A stretch of DNA of 6,382 nt from Puia dinghuensis (GTDB taxonomy: Bacteria; Bacteroidota; Bacteroidia; Chitinophagales; Chitinophagaceae): the NCBI GenBank assembly GCA_026224995.1, contig JAMFRX010000332.1, positions 1-6,382 of the forward strand, written 5' to 3'. Both the position numbers and the translations under genes were made by a program. The notes under the pieces are model-generated. The model saw only the letters and a list, made by a program, of their open reading frames with translations, did no database searches and was not told the DNA's origin. Within the stretch, counting starts at the first letter, position 1, and the number at the start of each line of letters is the position of its first letter. Positions 1 through 6,382 of the stretch are shown in pieces.

Positions 1-1
1 G

Positions 2-631
2 CTATGGGGCAAGCCCGACTGGGCCGACCGGCCGTCGGGAAAGCCGGAGGAGTGGACCTCAAGGCCGCGCAATGCGCCGGGCACGGTCTGGAAATATAAC
101 GATGTCCGGGTCAACGCTTTGGCGCTGGCTGCTACCAGCGTATGGCGGATGCCGCTACCGCAGGTGTTGAAGACGTATATCATGGATCCCATAGGCGCTT
201 CCAACACCTGGCGCTGGAACGGTTATCGCAACTCCTGGATCGTGCTGGATGGACAGGCCGTGCAGAGCGTCAGCGGGGGCGGCCACTGGGGTGGCGGAAT
301 GTTCATCAACGCCTATGATATGGCGCGCTTTGGCCTGCTAACCTTACACCGCGGCAGCTGGAACGGGAAGCAACTGCTCTCGGAGCAGTGGGTGCGGCAG
401 GCGCTGACGCCTACCACCGTAGAGCCGACCTATGGATATATGAACTGGTTCCTGAATACCGGCGGCAAGCTGTTGCCCAGCGCGCCGGTAACCGCCTTCG
501 TACACATAGGCAATGGGGTCAACTTCATCTATGTGGACCCGGAGCATGATATCGTAGCGGTGGTGCGCTGGGTAGAGAATTCCTCCATGGACGGGATCAT
601 AAAACGAATATTGAGCGCGCTGCCAAAATAA
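2..631 (+). CDS. Serine hydrolase, beta-lactamase / PBP-like family (5'-truncated by window edge)
   Basis: The reading frame is open from base 2 to the TAA at 629-631, giving 209 residues of C-terminal sequence; the true start lies upstream. The TTG at 119 is an internal codon, not a start, because conserved family sequence precedes it. Visible motifs are W-K-Y-N-D-V-R-V-N at residues 30-38, at the place of the Y-x-N catalytic motif of class C beta-lactamase-like enzymes, then GGGHWGGG at about 92-99, followed by the typical 'DMARFG' helix. F-V-H-I-G-N-G near 166-172 sits where class C enzymes have K-T-G. The nucleophile motif S-x-x-K should be upstream and cannot be checked. Members of PF00144 hydrolyse amides or esters (D-amino peptides, small esters, occasionally beta-lactams) and are usually exported. 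The substrate is unknown; H-I-G in place of K-T-G argues against calling it a true beta-lactamase. The next gene starts 5 bp downstream, so an operon is likely. Confidence 0.85.
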   Translation, partial: LWGKPDWADRPSGKPEEWTSRPRNAPGTVWKYNDVRVNALALAATSVWRMPLPQVLKTYIMDPIGASNTWRWNGYRNSWIVLDGQAVQSVSGGGHWGGGMFINAYDMARFGLLTLHRGSWNGKQLLSEQWVRQALTPTTVEPTYGYMNWFLNTGGKLLPSAPVTAFVHIGNGVNFIYVDPEHDIVAVVRWVENSSMDGIIKRILSALPK

Positions 632-636
632 ATGCC

Positions 637-1275
637 ATGGAGACAACCCAACCAGAGCTGACCAACACTTACCGCATCGAAACGGAGCGGTTGGTCATCC
701 GATGTTATCAGCCGGAGGATGCCGCTATGATGCATTCGTCCATTACCGACAGCATTGATCATCTTCGTCCGTGGGTACCCTTTGCCCGGGAGCAGCCCAG
801 GGAGCTATCGTGGATGATCAGCACGATCCGCAGCTTTCGCGGGCAGTTCGACCTCGGGCAAAATGCCGTCTACGCCATCTTCGACAAAGACGAAACGGAG
901 CAGCTCGGTGGAACGGGCCTGCATAACCGCATCGGCAGAGACGCCAGGGAGATCGGCTATTGGATAAATGTCCGGCATGTGAACCAGGGCTATGCCACGG
1001 AAGCCGTGAGCGCATTGATAAAAGTGGCCTTCGACATAGAGCAGCTCTTGCGCCTCGAGATCCGTTGCGCGCCGGGGAACCTCGCCAGCCGGCGCATTCC
1101 GGAACGGCTGGGCTTTCAGCACGAGCTGACGCTCAAAGACCATTTTACCGATCTGGAAGGAAAGCCCATGGATACCATGGTCTGGTCCCTGAGCAAAAGG
1201 GACTATGAAGACAGCCCGCTGAAAGCAGTTGCGCTCAGGGCCAAAGACTTCATGGGAAAGGAAATAGCTTTTTAG
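637..1275 (+). CDS. GNAT-family N-acetyltransferase (RimJ/RimL-like, Acetyltransf_3)
   Basis: A complete 212-residue protein. The opening T-E-R-L-V-I-R (residues 16-22) is the usual first strand of RimJ/RimL-type GNATs. E-I-G-Y-W-I (105-110) is the strand before the acetyl-CoA site, Q-G-Y-A-T-E-A (117-123) is the pyrophosphate-binding loop, and N-L-A-S-R-R-I-P-E-R-L-G-F (148-160) is the conserved N-x-x-S helix and following strand. The family transfers an acetyl group from acetyl-CoA to an amine, either on protein N-termini or on small molecules; the acceptor cannot be read from sequence. The C-terminal ~25 residues (from about 187) extend past the usual last strand and are charged. ATG 637 is chosen because the ATG at 632 is out of frame and soon stops. 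There is no Shine-Dalgarno sequence. It starts 5 bp after the hydrolase stop, which suggests translational coupling. The protein appears cytosolic. Confidence 0.9.
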   Translation: METTQPELTNTYRIETERLVIRCYQPEDAAMMHSSITDSIDHLRPWVPFAREQPRELSWMISTIRSFRGQFDLGQNAVYAIFDKDETEQLGGTGLHNRIGRDAREIGYWINVRHVNQGYATEAVSALIKVAFDIEQLLRLEIRCAPGNLASRRIPERLGFQHELTLKDHFTDLEGKPMDTMVWSLSKRDYEDSPLKAVALRAKDFMGKEIAF

Positions 1276-1316
1276 GGCCAGGCAACCTGCCAGTGGGAAA
1301 CGGCATTTATGCTGAC

Positions 1317-3710
1317 ATGCCCAACTACCATTTCAAGACCTTTAGACGGAGCGTTTTAAAAAACAAATCTTCTTTCCTGCTGAACTTACTGGGGCTGACC
1401 CTGGGGATCAGCTGCTTTGTTTTCACGTTGCTCTTCGTCCTGTATGAGCGCAGCTATGATGACGCAACGACCAAGCGGGACAGGATATGCCGGCTCGTGA
1501 TCGATGTCCATTCCGGCGGCAACGAGAGCAAGGAGGCCCTGGCCTTCGGCTTCCTGAGCGAGCAGCTGTCGAAGCGATTCCCGGAGATAGAAAAGATCAT
1601 CCGCTTTGATCCTTACGACGGGCGGGTGGGCTTGCGGCGGAAAGCAACGGATGCCGCTATCCCCATAGAAAAGCTCTATGCCGCAGATGCAGCCGTCTTT
1701 TCCGTCTTCGGCTATCCGCTGAAGACAGGAGATGCCGGCACCTGCCTGGCAGCGCCCAACAGCATGGTGCTAACAGCCAGCCTCGAGAGGCGTCTCTTCG
1801 GGAAAGCAAACCCGATGGGTCAGCCTTTGCTGCTCAACAGCAAGCTGTTCAAGGTCACCGGGGTGATGGAGGACCTGCCCGGGAATACCGATCTGCGTTT
1901 CAATGCGCTGATCTCCGCGAACACACAGCCAAAGGACATGCAGGACTGGGTATATAGCTATATCTTGTTTAAAAGCTCCGGGGCGGCAAAAGCCTTTCAG
2001 CCCAAGCTGGATACCTTCGTCAGGAATACTGTCAACCCGGAGGTCGGATTAGACGCCACCACCCAGATCACCTGCAGCCTGCAGCCACTGGCCTCCCTGC
2101 ATTTTAGTCCTTACCGCGAACGCGACACGCCAAAAGGCAATAGCGTATACGTCAATATCTTCCTGGTCACGGGGATCTTGATCCTGCTGATCGCCTGTAC
2201 CAACAGCATCAACCTGACGATCGTGCAGTCTTTTTCTCGCGTCATGGACGTGACGATCCGCAAGATCTATGGCGCCAGCAAGCGACGGCTGGTGCTGCAG
2301 CATGTGTGGGAGTCGTTGCTGATCGGGCTGATCGCCACCCTGCTGGCCTTTTTACTGGTGTGGCTGCTGCTCCCTGCCTTTGCGACGCTCGTGAACCGCA
2401 GCATGGCCTTTTCCGACCTGTTCAATTGGAAGGTAATGACGGCGGCCGTCGCCGCTTTGCTCCTGCTGGGGGCAGGCGGGGCCATCTATACCGGCATCTA
2501 TTTAAACAGAATTCAGCTGGCCGATACGCTTCGGTCCAGGAATTTCAAGATCAAAAGCCTGCGGGATGTCCCCCGGCTGATGCTGGGCTTTCAGTTCTTC
2601 ATCTCCATCGGCATGCTGATCGCCGCCATCTCCGTTTACAGGCAGGTCAACTATTTCCGGCATACCCCGCTCGGCTTCAATCCCGACAATGTACTGGTGG
2701 TCGAGCTGCAGCAGAATGCCGCCGACTCCACCGAGGAGAAGAAGGTCGTGGAGGCTGGCCGCTATCTCCGTAACGTGCTCGACCATGATCCGAATGTCGT
2801 GATGACCTCCCTGTGCGGCGCCCCAGCGCTGCCGGGTGGGGACGCAGACCTGGACCTCGTGGAGTACCGGGAGAAAGGAGTAAAGGTTAAGAAGACGATC
2901 TATCATATAGATGTCGACGCCCACTATTTCGCCCTGCTGCAGATACCCGTGATCCAGGGTAGCGGTTTCCGCGACATGGCCGACTCAGCAGCGAGGCGGA
3001 ATGCCCTCGTGACTACCAGCTTCGCGCGCAAGGCCGGCTGGACACAGCCCATAGGCGAGCGCTTCGAGGTCCAGGATCGGCAAGTACAGGTCATTGGCGT
3101 TGTTCCTGAATTCCACTTCAGCTCGCTCCATCATATGATACAGCCGCTGGTGATCTTCCAGGAGCCGGCGAGCGCGGACTACCTGCTGGTGCGGGTAGAG
3201 CCGGCTAAGACGGCGGCCGTGCTCAAGGACCTGCAAGACCATTGGAAGAACGCCTTCCCTGACCTGCCCCTCGCCTATTCCTTTCTTGACGAGCACCTGA
3301 TGCAGCAATATCATGACGAATCCAATCTCCTCACCCTCCTTCTGACCCTTACCGTTCTCATGATCGCCATCAGCTGCATGGGGCTGGTAGCCTATGTTTC
3401 TTTTTTGCTGCGGATGTCGAAGGCGGACATCGCCATACGGCGGGTCATCGGGGCCAGCTTCCGGGATATCTATTCGCTGTTTGCCTGGCAGTTCGCCTGG
3501 CTGCTGTTGTTTGGATTTGTGGTGGCGGCGCCGCTGGCCTGGTGGCTGTCGAGCGGCTGGCTGCAGCAGTTCGCTTATCATATCTATCCACGGCCGGCGG
3601 ACCTGGTGATCGCGCTGGTGACGATGGGCGGGCTAGTGGGAGTGATCATCCTGCGGTATTCGCTGGAGAGCGTGCGGATGAATCCCGGTAGAGTGCTTAG
3701 GGAGAACTGA
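1317..3710 (+). CDS. FtsX/MacB-type ABC transporter permease, two tandem FtsX units
   Basis: A complete inner-membrane protein of 797 residues from ATG 1317. The frame extends up to GTG 1293 (805 residues), but the family N-terminus matches best from the ATG: a short basic stretch, R-R-S-V-L-K-N-K-S-S-F, then helix 1 at about 16-38. Layout: periplasmic MacB-PCD-like domain (about 45-275, with V-L-T-A-S-L-E-R-R-L-F-G from 151 and V-T-G-V-M-E-D-L-P from 180); helices 2-4 near 279-300, 333-358 and 373-398; helix 5 near 421-443; a second periplasmic domain (about 444-668, with V-I-G-V-V-P-E-F-H-F-S-S-L); helices 6-8 near 671-699, 722-750 and 762-785. Each FtsX unit has its coupling segment (T-I-R-K-I-Y-G-A-S and A-I-R-R-V-I-G-A-S). 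The C-terminus M-N-P-G-R-V-L-R is typical. Such proteins work with a separate ATPase in peptide, lipid or lipoprotein export or in mechanotransmission. No ATPase gene is present here. The substrate is unknown. Confidence 0.92.
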   Translation: MPNYHFKTFRRSVLKNKSSFLLNLLGLTLGISCFVFTLLFVLYERSYDDATTKRDRICRLVIDVHSGGNESKEALAFGFLSEQLSKRFPEIEKIIRFDPYDGRVGLRRKATDAAIPIEKLYAADAAVFSVFGYPLKTGDAGTCLAAPNSMVLTASLERRLFGKANPMGQPLLLNSKLFKVTGVMEDLPGNTDLRFNALISANTQPKDMQDWVYSYILFKSSGAAKAFQPKLDTFVRNTVNPEVGLDATTQITCSLQPLASLHFSPYRERDTPKGNSVYVNIFLVTGILILLIACTNSINLTIVQSFSRVMDVTIRKIYGASKRRLVLQHVWESLLIGLIATLLAFLLVWLLLPAFATLVNRSMAFSDLFNWKVMTAAVAALLLLGAGGAIYTGIYLNRIQLADTLRSRNFKIKSLRDVPRLMLGFQFFISIGMLIAAISVYRQVNYFRHTPLGFNPDNVLVVELQQNAADSTEEKKVVEAGRYLRNVLDHDPNVVMTSLCGAPALPGGDADLDLVEYREKGVKVKKTIYHIDVDAHYFALLQIPVIQGSGFRDMADSAARRNALVTTSFARKAGWTQPIGERFEVQDRQVQVIGVVPEFHFSSLHHMIQPLVIFQEPASADYLLVRVEPAKTAAVLKDLQDHWKNAFPDLPLAYSFLDEHLMQQYHDESNLLTLLLTLTVLMIAISCMGLVAYVSFLLRMSKADIAIRRVIGASFRDIYSLFAWQFAWLLLFGFVVAAPLAWWLSSGWLQQFAYHIYPRPADLVIALVTMGGLVGVIILRYSLESVRMNPGRVLREN

Positions 3711-3733
3711 GGGGCCGAACCGCTGGACAAAGG

Positions 3734-4939
3734 CTAACGGCCGCCCAGCTGCTTGTAACGCAGCATCGCTTCCACGAAATAATAATCCGCGTAGGTCAGG
3801 GGGGCGTCTATCTCCGAATGCGCGGGCAGGTTGCCGACGCTATGACGGAGGATGAAACCGCCGTTGGAGCCTACCACCGGCTTGTAGATATTCGCCGAGA
3901 GGTTGACGATGATCTGTTCGGCCACGTCGAGATACTGGCGGCCTTCGCCAGGCTGAACATAGTGGCTGAGCTCTATGAGGGCGGAAGCCATGACAGCGGC
4001 GGCGCTCGCATCACGCAAGGCCCTCGGAATATCCGGCGCGTTGTAGTCCCAGTAAGGGATCTTGTCGGCGGGCAGGGTGGGAAGGGTGAGGAGGAAATGC
4101 GCGATATGCTGTGCCTGGGCGAGGTATTTGGGATCGTGGGTGGACCGGTATACCATCGTATAGCCATAGAGTCCCCAGGACTGGCCACGAGCCCAGGCGG
4201 AGGAATCGGAATAGCCCTGGGCCGTTTTTTTGGCGATGATGCTGCCGTCGGCCGTATCGTAGTCTACGACGTGGAAGGAGCTGTAGTCGGGCCGGAAGTG
4301 GTTGCGCATAGTGGTGTTGGCATGCGTCACGGCGATGCGGTAGAAAGAAGAATCCCCACTGGCATGGGTAGCCCAGAAGAGGAGCTCCAGGTTCATCATG
4401 TTGTCGATGATCACAGGATAGTGCCAGGGCTTGCTATCCCAGGACCGGATACAGCCTACGGTGGGATTGAAGCGGGTGGAAAGGGAGCGCGCGCTGTTGA
4501 GGAGAATGTCTTTGTATCCGGGATCCGACAGCAGACGCAGTCCGTTGCCATAGCTGCAATACATCATGAAGCCGAGGTCATGGGTGCCTTTGTCGAACTG
4601 TTCCTGCACCAGGAGCTTGAGCCGGGACTGCGCTTCGCGCAGGAGGGCCGTATCGTTGGAGAATTCGTAGAGATACAAAAGCGTGCCGGGATAGAAGCCG
4701 CTTGTCCACCAGGCAACGTCGGAGGTCTCCAGCTTATCCGTATTGGCATTGTAAGTCTTGGGCATGCGGCCAGGGGGTACCCGGCCCATGAGAACTTTGT
4801 ATTGGTTGACGGCCTGACGGAGGTTGCCGTCGATGAGCCGGAGCAGGGCAGGCTTCGGCTGCAGCCTGTTGCCTTTCTGCGCGTCTGCGGCGTTGGTCAG
4901 CAGGCAGATGACCAGGATGGAGGTGAGAATGCGGTACAT
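3734..4939 (-). CDS. Secreted unsaturated glucuronyl hydrolase, glycoside hydrolase family 88
   Basis: Precursor of 401 residues. The frame extends to 5059, but ATG 4939 begins a clear signal peptide (MYRILTSILVICLLTNAADA, likely cut before Q21), and the next Met comes only after it. There is no lipobox, so a soluble periplasmic or secreted enzyme is expected. GH88 enzymes remove the 4,5-unsaturated uronic acid left at the non-reducing end by polysaccharide lyases, by hydrating the double bond. Visible signatures: W-W-T-S-G-F-Y-P-G (77-85), H-D-L-G-F with D121, I-I-D-N-M-M-N-L-E-L with D179, H223, Q241, S-A-W-A-R-G-Q-S-W-G-L-Y-G (247-259), W-D-Y-N-A-P (297-302) and R-D-A-S-A-A-A (309-315). 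D121 and D179 correspond to Asp88 and Asp149 of Bacillus UGL, and the H223/Q241/R251/W255 spacing matches that enzyme as I recall it. These features favour GH88 over GH105. The substrate polymer is unknown. Convergent with the permease, divergent from the oxidase. Confidence 0.93.
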   Translation of the reverse strand: MYRILTSILVICLLTNAADAQKGNRLQPKPALLRLIDGNLRQAVNQYKVLMGRVPPGRMPKTYNANTDKLETSDVAWWTSGFYPGTLLYLYEFSNDTALLREAQSRLKLLVQEQFDKGTHDLGFMMYCSYGNGLRLLSDPGYKDILLNSARSLSTRFNPTVGCIRSWDSKPWHYPVIIDNMMNLELLFWATHASGDSSFYRIAVTHANTTMRNHFRPDYSSFHVVDYDTADGSIIAKKTAQGYSDSSAWARGQSWGLYGYTMVYRSTHDPKYLAQAQHIAHFLLTLPTLPADKIPYWDYNAPDIPRALRDASAAAVMASALIELSHYVQPGEGRQYLDVAEQIIVNLSANIYKPVVGSNGGFILRHSVGNLPAHSEIDAPLTYADYYFVEAMLRYKQLGGR

Positions 4940-4943
4940 AGGG

Positions 4944-4951
4944 CAAAAGTA
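4944..4951 (-). promoter_or_regulatory. Putative -7 box for the GH88 gene
   Basis: On the minus strand this reads TACTTTTG, an exact match to the Bacteroidota primary sigma factor -7 consensus TAnnTTTG. Only four bases (CCCT) separate it from the GH88 ATG at 4939. If the box is placed as usual around -7, transcription would begin about one base before the ATG, giving a nearly leaderless mRNA. I see no clear TTTG-type -33 element upstream. The exact consensus match at the gene start supports the call, but it rests on sequence alone. Confidence 0.6.
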
Positions 4952-4963
4952 GTCGAAACGGCT

Positions 4964-4971
4964 TATTTTTG
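4964..4971 (+). promoter_or_regulatory. Putative -7 box for the FAD-linked oxidase gene
   Basis: The sequence TATTTTTG matches the Bacteroidota -7 consensus TAnnTTTG exactly. It ends 5 bp before the ATG at 4977, so the predicted transcription start falls about two bases before the start codon, again nearly leaderless. No convincing -33 element is seen; that region would overlap the opposing box and the start of the GH88 gene. The box is 12 bp from the divergent box at 4944-4951. Confidence 0.6.
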
Positions 4972-4976
4972 CGCCT

Positions 4977-6382
4977 ATGGATGAAAAACTGGGGGCTTTA
5001 GGCCGGGACCTTGAGGGAGAGCTGTACTTTGACACGACCATGCGGACGTTATATGCCACAGATGCTTCTGCCTACCGGGAGATGCCGCTGGCGGTGGCCG
5101 TGCCGAAGAGCGTGGAGGACCTCCGGAAGCTCATAGACTTCGCGCATGCCGGGCAGGTCTCCCTGATCCCCCGAACCGCGGGTACTTCGCTGGCGGGCCA
5201 GGTAGTAGGTAAAGGTATCGTGGTCGATGTGTCGAAATATTTCACCGGTATCCTTGAGCTGAATGTACAGGAACGTTGGGTGCGGGTGCAGCCCGGCGTT
5301 ATCCGTGACGAGCTTAATCTTTTCCTGAAGCCGCATGGGCTGCTGTTCGGCCCCGAGACTTCCACGGCCAATCGCGCCATGATCGGCGGCATGGTCGGCA
5401 ACAACAGCTGCGGCAGCAATTCCGTGGTTTACCGCAGCACGCGGGAGCATCTGCTGGAAGTGAAGGCTCTCCTGAGCGACGGCACACCCGCCGTGTTTGG
5501 AAGGCTCGAGCCGGAAACCTTTCATGCCAAGTGCGAGCTACAGGGGCTGGAAGGTGAGCTCTACCGAAGCATTCGCAAGCAGCTGAGCAACTACGATAAC
5601 CAGCTGGCGATAAAAAAGGAGTTCCCCAAGAAGAGCGTGGAGCGGAGGAATACCGGCTATGCGTTGGACCTGCTGCTGGAGACTGCGCCCTTCGAGGCCG
5701 GACGGCCCGATTTCAATTTCTGTACGCTGCTGGCCGGCTCGGAAGGCACTTTAGCCTTCCTCACGGAGATCAAGCTGGACCTGTCGCCGTTGCCGCCCAA
5801 GGAGACGGGCCTGCTGTGCGTCCACTTTAATTCCATCGACGAGTCTCTGCGGGCCAACCTGATCGCCATGCGTTACGGGCCGAGCGCCAGCGAGCTGATC
5901 GACCATTATATCCTGGAATGTACGAAAGACAATATAGAACAGCGGAAGAACCGCTTCTTCGTGCAGGGTGACCCCGGCGCCATCTTAGTCATAGAGTTCA
6001 AGAAAGACAGCCGGGAGGAGATCAGGGCCCTGGCGGCGGAAGTGGAATCCGCCATGCGGGCCGAAGGGTTAGGGTATCATTTTCCGCTGCTGTTCGGAGC
6101 TGACACGGGAAGGATCTGGTCGCTGCGAAAAGCGGGCCTGGGGCTGCTGAGCAATCTGCCGGGAGACGCGAAGGCGGTGCCTGTCATCGAAGATACAGCC
6201 GTAGATGTGCAGGACCTGCCGGCGTATATACGCGACTTCAACGAGATACTTAAAAAATACGGGCTGTATTCCGTGCATTATGCCCATGCCGGCAGCGGCG
6301 AGATCCACCTGCGGCCTATCATCAACCTGAAAACAGTGGAAGGCAATCGTCTGTTCCGGGCCATTGCGGAGGAGATCGCCAC
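4977..6382 (+). CDS. FAD-linked oxidase, GlcD / D-lactate dehydrogenase-like (3'-truncated by window edge)
   Basis: An open frame of 468 codons with no stop, running off the right edge. ATG 4977 is chosen because the conserved N-terminal stretch (L-E-G-E-L-Y-F-D..., then L-Y-A-T-D-A-S-A-Y-R) begins before the next Met at 5040. The FAD-binding (PCMH-type) domain covers about residues 35-210, with P-R-T-A-G-T-S-L-A-G-Q (65-75) and G-P-E-T-S-T-A-N-R-A-M-I-G-G-M-V-G-N-N-S (125-144) followed by C-G-S-N-S. G-S-E-G-T-L-A-F (254-261) marks entry to the FAD-oxidase C-terminal domain, and H-A-G-S-G-E-I-H-L-R-P (437-447) replaces the H-x-G-D-G-N-x-H metal-site motif of GlcD-type enzymes. The family oxidises 2-hydroxy acids such as D-lactate, glycolate or D-2-hydroxyglutarate. 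This motif variant is one I associate with long proteins that carry a C-terminal 4Fe-4S/cysteine-rich region (YdiJ-like), so the full gene may be about twice this length; that part is inference. No signal peptide; probably cytosolic or membrane-associated. Confidence 0.9.
   Translation, partial: MDEKLGALGRDLEGELYFDTTMRTLYATDASAYREMPLAVAVPKSVEDLRKLIDFAHAGQVSLIPRTAGTSLAGQVVGKGIVVDVSKYFTGILELNVQERWVRVQPGVIRDELNLFLKPHGLLFGPETSTANRAMIGGMVGNNSCGSNSVVYRSTREHLLEVKALLSDGTPAVFGRLEPETFHAKCELQGLEGELYRSIRKQLSNYDNQLAIKKEFPKKSVERRNTGYALDLLLETAPFEAGRPDFNFCTLLAGSEGTLAFLTEIKLDLSPLPPKETGLLCVHFNSIDESLRANLIAMRYGPSASELIDHYILECTKDNIEQRKNRFFVQGDPGAILVIEFKKDSREEIRALAAEVESAMRAEGLGYHFPLLFGADTGRIWSLRKAGLGLLSNLPGDAKAVPVIEDTAVDVQDLPAYIRDFNEILKKYGLYSVHYAHAGSGEIHLRPIINLKTVEGNRLFRAIAEEIA

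Larger units (their letters stand above)
4937..4979. repeat. Imperfect inverted repeat spanning the divergent start region
   Basis: Each half runs from a start codon back through its -7 box. The left half read on the minus strand is TACTTTTGCCCTATG; the right half read on the plus strand is TATTTTTGCGCCTATG. They match except for one substitution in the variable 'nn' part of the box and one extra G in the right half. The centre (4952-4963) is not symmetric. Much of the symmetry comes from two consensus boxes and two ATG codons, but the matching G/C bases between box and ATG go beyond that. It could be chance, shared core-promoter preference, or a site for a dimeric regulator. Confidence 0.5.

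Noticed and set aside
119..121. TTG as a start of the serine hydrolase
   Set aside because: Upstream in-frame sequence contains the conserved W-K-Y-N-D motif, so the frame is open to the left edge and TTG is internal.
1265..1272. TAGCTTTT as a -7 box for the permease
   Set aside because: It lacks the final G of TAnnTTTG, lies at the 3' end of the acetyltransferase gene and sits over 40 bp from the ATG. Too weak to call.
1281..1291. Short hairpin GGCA-ACC-TGCC between the acetyltransferase and the permease
   Set aside because: The stem is only 4 bp and no T tract follows, so it is not a credible terminator.
1293..1295. GTG as the permease start
   Set aside because: The eight extra residues do not resemble the family N-terminus and no ribosome-binding site supports it. 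ATG 1317 fits better, though GTG is not excluded.
2306..2773. 155-codon plus-strand frame inside the permease gene
   Set aside because: It is an alternate frame of the permease coding sequence, with no domain and composition typical of a shifted GC-rich frame.
3711..3742. Possible bidirectional terminator between the convergent permease and GH88 genes
   Set aside because: Only GGCCG/CGGCC pair, across a 20-base loop and partly inside the GH88 coding end, with no T tract. No terminator can be supported here.
3818..4984. 388-codon open frame on the plus strand, antisense to the GH88 gene
   Set aside because: It covers nearly all of a well-supported GH88 gene, its translation is rich in G, V, E and R with no recognisable domain, and long antisense frames are expected in GC-rich coding DNA. 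GH88 motifs on the other strand are decisive.
5049..5525. Minus-strand open frames opposite the FAD oxidase (also 5072-5419, 5657-5869 and 6069-6308)
   Set aside because: They are shadows of the continuous plus-strand oxidase frame, which carries the family motifs throughout.

Overview
The window looks like chromosomal DNA from a GC-rich member of the Bacteroidota, most likely Chitinophagaceae-like. This rests on the protein families present (an ~800-residue FtsX/MacB-type permease with no ATPase, a secreted GH88 hydrolase, a FAD-linked oxidase with the 'GGMVGNNSCGSNS' signature), the lack of Shine-Dalgarno sequences before the starts, and two matches to the Bacteroidota -7 promoter box TAnnTTTG. 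The genus cannot be fixed from sequence alone.

Layout: (1) Positions 2-631 (+) hold the 3' part of a serine hydrolase of the beta-lactamase / penicillin-binding-protein-like family; the start and the nucleophile motif lie upstream of the window. (2) Positions 637-1275 (+) hold a complete GNAT N-acetyltransferase (RimJ/RimL-like), 5 bp after the hydrolase stop and probably co-transcribed with it. (3) Positions 1317-3710 (+) hold a complete eight-helix FtsX/MacB-type ABC permease. (4) Positions 3734-4939 (-) hold a secreted GH88 unsaturated glucuronyl hydrolase, convergent with the permease across 23 bp. (5) Positions 4977-6382 (+) hold the first 468 codons of a FAD-linked oxidase that runs off the right edge and is divergent from GH88.

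The window is almost entirely coding. The only intergenic stretches are 5 bp, 41 bp, 23 bp and 37 bp. The 37-bp divergent gap is the most informative non-coding piece. It carries two back-to-back -7 boxes so close to the start codons that both transcripts should be nearly leaderless, and so close to each other that two polymerases could not occupy them together. The two start regions also form a near-perfect inverted repeat.

The genes do not form an obvious single pathway. GH88 acts on unsaturated uronic-acid oligosaccharides released by polysaccharide lyases, and the oxidase probably oxidises a 2-hydroxy acid, but no lyase, SusC/SusD pair or regulator is visible. I found no RNA genes, mobile elements, CRISPR arrays or clear terminators, and nothing convincing as a new multi-gene system.
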